Assembly (NCBI RefSeq): GCF_900102615.1
Contig: NZ_FMYV01000001.1
Coordinates: 372,913-436,912, forward strand
Source: Geotoga petraea
GTDB lineage: Bacteria > Thermotogota > Thermotogae > Petrotogales > Petrotogaceae
Length of the DNA stretch: 64,000 nt
Direction of reading: 5' to 3'
Shown here: piece by piece, positions 61,460 to 64,000 of the stretch
Layout: each line of letters opens with the position of its first letter
How positions within the stretch are numbered: position 1 is the first letter of the stretch
Notes under the pieces: model-generated
Databases searched by the model: none
Told to the model about the DNA's origin: nothing
The model's input: the letters and a program-made list of their open reading frames with translations, nothing else
Position numbers and translations under genes: made by a program

Positions 61460-61993
61460 ATGGCTGATGAAAATGTAAATTTACCAGATGAAGAGGAGAA
61501 AAAAGGCCCAAGTTTACTTATGATATTGATAATAACTATCGTTGTGACTTTAATAGTTGCAGCTGGGACCTCTTTTTTAATTATTAATTTTTTGGGATCT
61601 AATACAGGTTCTACAGGCTCGACAGAAAATCCTGGTCAATCACTAAATTCTCCTATTATAGCAACTGTTGAAATAGTAAGAGAAGGTGCAAGATACCCTA
61701 TAATGTTAAAGGGTGGGAACGACATAGCTGTAATTGATGCTTTAACTTTAAAAGCAGGAAGTGATGAAGCAAGAAATGCAATAGGAAGCAATAGAATAGA
61801 GGTATTAGAAGCAATAAGAATGATTTTTTTAAATAAGACAAGAGCTGAAGTTTCAACATTACAGGGAATAGAACTTTTAAAAAAACAGATAAGAGATTCG
61901 ATAAATGAAATATTAGGGTTTACTGGGGAAAGAGAAAACCAAGGTGTTTTAAAAGTTAATATTGTGATATTAACTATTAGCTCTACAGAATGA
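61460..61993 (+). CDS. fliL: Flagellar basal body-associated protein FliL
   Basis: 177 residues. Acidic N-terminus, one membrane helix (LLMILIITIVVTLIVAAGTSFLII), Gly/Ser/Thr linker, then a stomatin-like periplasmic domain ending in LKKQIRDSINEILGF, the FliL pattern. It supports stator function. GGGGG before the ATG; fliM starts 9 nt after the stop. Confidence 0.9.
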   Translation: MADENVNLPDEEEKKGPSLLMILIITIVVTLIVAAGTSFLIINFLGSNTGSTGSTENPGQSLNSPIIATVEIVREGARYPIMLKGGNDIAVIDALTLKAGSDEARNAIGSNRIEVLEAIRMIFLNKTRAEVSTLQGIELLKKQIRDSINEILGFTGERENQGVLKVNIVILTISSTE

Positions 61994-62002
61994 GGTGAGA
62001 TT

Positions 62003-63103
62003 ATGGCTTCAAATGAAACTTTATCCCAAGAAGAAATAGATAATTTATTAAATTCTTTTGGTGGAGAATCCGAAGATGGAGAAGGTCCAGAGAAGATAGA
62101 AACTCCAAAAAGTGATGAAAAAAATATAAGAGAATATAATTTTAGAAGACCTGTTAAATTTTCAAGAGAACAACAAAGGACCTTGCAGCTTATACATGAA
62201 AATTTTGCAAGGGAAATTTCTACATACCTATCTGGAAGAACAAGAACATTTGTTGAAGTAAAGTATGCTAGTATAGACCAAATAACTTTTTCTGAATTTC
62301 AACAATCGTTAACAACCCCTACTTATATGTCTATATTTTCAACTGATTTGCTTTCTGGAAGTGCAATTTTACAAATGGGGTTGGATATAGGATATGTAAT
62401 TATTGATAAATTGTTGGGAGGGCCTGGAATATCCATAGAAGATATGAGATCACCCACGGATATAGAAATGTCTATTTTGAGAAAAGAATCTTCAGTGATG
62501 TTAAGATCATTATCAAAAGCATGGTCAAATATCAGTGAATTTGATATACAATTGGATAGTGTAGAAACAAATCCTCAATTTGTTCAGATTGCTCCTCCAA
62601 ATGAAATGACTGTTCTGATAACAATGTCAATTACAGTTAGAGATGTTCAAGGCTTCATAAATATTTGTTTCCCTTCGTCGACATTGGAACCAGTTAGTGA
62701 TAAATTAAATACAAGGATGTGGACACAATCATATAAATATTCGGAAAAATCCCGAGAGAATTTAAAAAAATTGATAATGTTATCAGAGATGTCTTTATCT
62801 GCAGTTTTAGGAAAAACAACATTATCTTTAAATGATTTAATGAAAATACAAATAGGTGATGTATTAAGACTTAATTCTTTCTACGAAGACTCGATTGATT
62901 TAGAAATACAGGGAATACCTGTTTATAAATCAAAAATAGGTAAGCATAAGGGATATTACGCAGTAAAAATAGAGGAAGAAAACAAAGAATTACTTGAAAA
63001 GATACTTTTGGAGCAAAGCCTTCAAAATATCAACAAAGACAAGGCTGGAAATAATGAAGACGAAGTTGAAAAGAAAGATGGGGGTGAAAAAGATGTTGAG
63101 TGA
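62003..63103 (+). CDS. fliM: Flagellar motor switch protein FliM
   Basis: 366 residues. N-terminal LSQEEIDNLLNSFGG is the CheY-P binding peptide. YNFRRPVKFSREQQRTLQLIHENFAR and the middle CheC-like domain (about 45-235, LLGGPGI at 139-145) follow, then the SpoA/FliN-like C-terminal domain (LSLNDLMKIQIGDVLRL). A charged Lys/Glu/Asp tail ends it. GAGGTGAG precedes the ATG. Overlaps fliY by 11 nt. Confidence 0.96.
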   Translation: MASNETLSQEEIDNLLNSFGGESEDGEGPEKIETPKSDEKNIREYNFRRPVKFSREQQRTLQLIHENFAREISTYLSGRTRTFVEVKYASIDQITFSEFQQSLTTPTYMSIFSTDLLSGSAILQMGLDIGYVIIDKLLGGPGISIEDMRSPTDIEMSILRKESSVMLRSLSKAWSNISEFDIQLDSVETNPQFVQIAPPNEMTVLITMSITVRDVQGFINICFPSSTLEPVSDKLNTRMWTQSYKYSEKSRENLKKLIMLSEMSLSAVLGKTTLSLNDLMKIQIGDVLRLNSFYEDSIDLEIQGIPVYKSKIGKHKGYYAVKIEEENKELLEKILLEQSLQNINKDKAGNNEDEVEKKDGGEKDVE

Positions 63104-64000
63104 TGATTTTCTAAGTCAAGAAGAATTAGATTCTTTATTAAATGGTTTAAATGAAGAATCAGAAAATAAAGATAACCTTGATTTAGAAAAAATTATAGAT
63201 ATGATGTCAGAGGTTGGTAACATTGCAATGGGGTCAGGTGCAACTACACTATCTACTCTATTGAGAAAAAAAGTTAAAATAGAGTCACCTCAGGCAAGTA
63301 TAGTAAAGTTTAAAGATATCCGAACTAATTTTGAAGGACAACAATTGGTAATAACAATAGACTATAAAAAAGGTCTAAAAGGTATAAATTCATTTGTTTT
63401 ACCGGGAAATATGGCAAATATAATATCTAACCTAATGATGGGTGGAGAAGGCAAAGTAGAAGAAAATTCTGAATTAGATGAGATTTCTAAAAGTGCTGTT
63501 GGGGAAGCAATGAATCAAATGATGGGATCAGCTTCAACAGCAATGTCAGATTTTTTGAGAACATCAGTTGATATATCGCCACCAAATATACATGTTTTGG
63601 ATTTTTCAGATGAGTCTACCTCATTTCCTCCAATGGAAACTTCTGAAGATGAGGATATTATTTCCATCAAATTTAATATGGAAATTAACGGTTTAGCAAA
63701 AACAATTTTCTGGCAATTTATTCCTTTATCTTTTGCAAAAACGGTAGAAGAATTAATGAAAAAAGCGATGTCAGAAGGCGATAATAGAACTAATAAAAAT
63801 CAACAACAAGTTCAAAATCAATCACCTCAACCACAACAATCTCAGCAAAGGCAGACTCAACAACAACCACAACAAATTGCCGACGATTATTCACAAAACT
63901 CAAATATCATTAATCAAGGAAGTGAGGTAAACGTGAATCCCGTTAATTTTGGAGAAATTTCAGATAGTAGTCAGCCTCAGCAAAATACACAAAATATAGA
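63093..64000 (+). CDS. fliY: Flagellar motor switch phosphatase FliY (3' end outside window)
   Basis: 302 codons to the window edge. LSQEELDSLLNGLNEE repeats the CheY-P binding peptide of FliM. The CheC-like domain has both phosphatase motifs: SEVGNIAMGSGATTL (E..N) and AVGEAMNQMMGSAS (E..N), so it should dephosphorylate CheY-P. A Gln/Pro/Asn-rich linker (about 233-275) follows. The FliN-like C-terminal domain must lie beyond 64000. The ATG at 63093 overlaps fliM and follows GGGGGTG. Confidence 0.93.
   Translation, partial: MLSDDFLSQEELDSLLNGLNEESENKDNLDLEKIIDMMSEVGNIAMGSGATTLSTLLRKKVKIESPQASIVKFKDIRTNFEGQQLVITIDYKKGLKGINSFVLPGNMANIISNLMMGGEGKVEENSELDEISKSAVGEAMNQMMGSASTAMSDFLRTSVDISPPNIHVLDFSDESTSFPPMETSEDEDIISIKFNMEINGLAKTIFWQFIPLSFAKTVEELMKKAMSEGDNRTNKNQQQVQNQSPQPQQSQQRQTQQQPQQIADDYSQNSNIINQGSEVNVNPVNFGEISDSSQPQQNTQNI

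Overview
The window is an AT-rich bacterial chromosome segment (roughly 30 % GC by eye), densely coded on both strands. The best match is a member of the Thermotogota, probably the Petrotogales side (Petrotoga, Geotoga, Oceanotoga or Marinitoga relatives). This rests on: an Omp-alpha-like toga spacer protein (SLH module, very long coiled coil, C-terminal membrane anchor); a histidine kinase / HDOD / rbfA / truB / ribF cluster like the one I recall around Thermotoga HK853; a sensory-type [FeFe]-hydrogenase operon; CsaB; FliY with FliM; and frequent TTG/GTG starts. No 16S gene is present, so genus is not fixed. I see no phage, insertion sequence, CRISPR array or replication origin.

Layout. 1-856: a PhoH ATPase cut by the left edge. 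959-5110: rbgA, a secreted PLD-fold protein, nadE and a membrane-anchored unknown. 5442-7954: an aminotransferase and a GlmL/MutL-family ATPase. 7985-9206: endonuclease IV (nfo) behind a tRNA-Glu/Val/Phe operon. 9207-13735: ribF, truB, rbfA, an HDOD protein and a histidine kinase, one overlapping operon on the minus strand. 13895-15244: mgtE. 15476-19110: a five-gene sensory [FeFe]-hydrogenase operon. 19123-20744: flgB-flgC-fliE plus an unknown. 20810-22850: csaB and a secreted propeller-like protein. 22989-30393: uridine kinase, a large membrane protein and a BMP-type nucleoside ABC transporter. 30482-33497: rnhB, a decayed mazG, a SurA-like protein, a DUF59 protein and prmC. 33581-34821: two membrane-anchored unknowns. 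34939-36834: scpA-scpB-rluB. 36994-40762: suhB, a sugar nucleotidyltransferase, a trehalose-synthase-like GH13 and a MIF-like tautomerase. 40799-45787: two MATE exporters, a CBM48-like lipoprotein, a GH13 amylase and a membrane protein. 45847-52155: MarR, a PEGA protein, the Omp-alpha-like protein, two patatin-fold proteins and an OstA/LptA-like protein, an envelope locus. 52174-54131: serS and rsmE. 54277-64000: the flagellar operon motE-fliK-flgD-flgE-flbD-motA-motB-fliL-fliM-fliY, cut by the right edge.

Most notable signals. (1) Two genes, nfo and the secreted propeller-like protein, have conserved or essential N-termini upstream of any ATG/GTG/TTG; a good Shine-Dalgarno points to AUU (or AUA) initiation, and phoH may use CUG. 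(2) A split sensory hydrogenase operon has its PAS domain, PP2C phosphatase and two thioredoxin-like [2Fe-2S] proteins as separate genes. (3) Between the transporter's binding protein and ATPase genes, two mutually exclusive RNA stems look like an attenuator or differential-expression switch. (4) An unannotated mazG relic follows rnhB. (5) A G-rich tandem-hairpin element follows rluB. (6) A toga/envelope locus carries a tandem active/degenerate patatin pair.

All calls come from reading the sequence and remembered family features; no database search was run.
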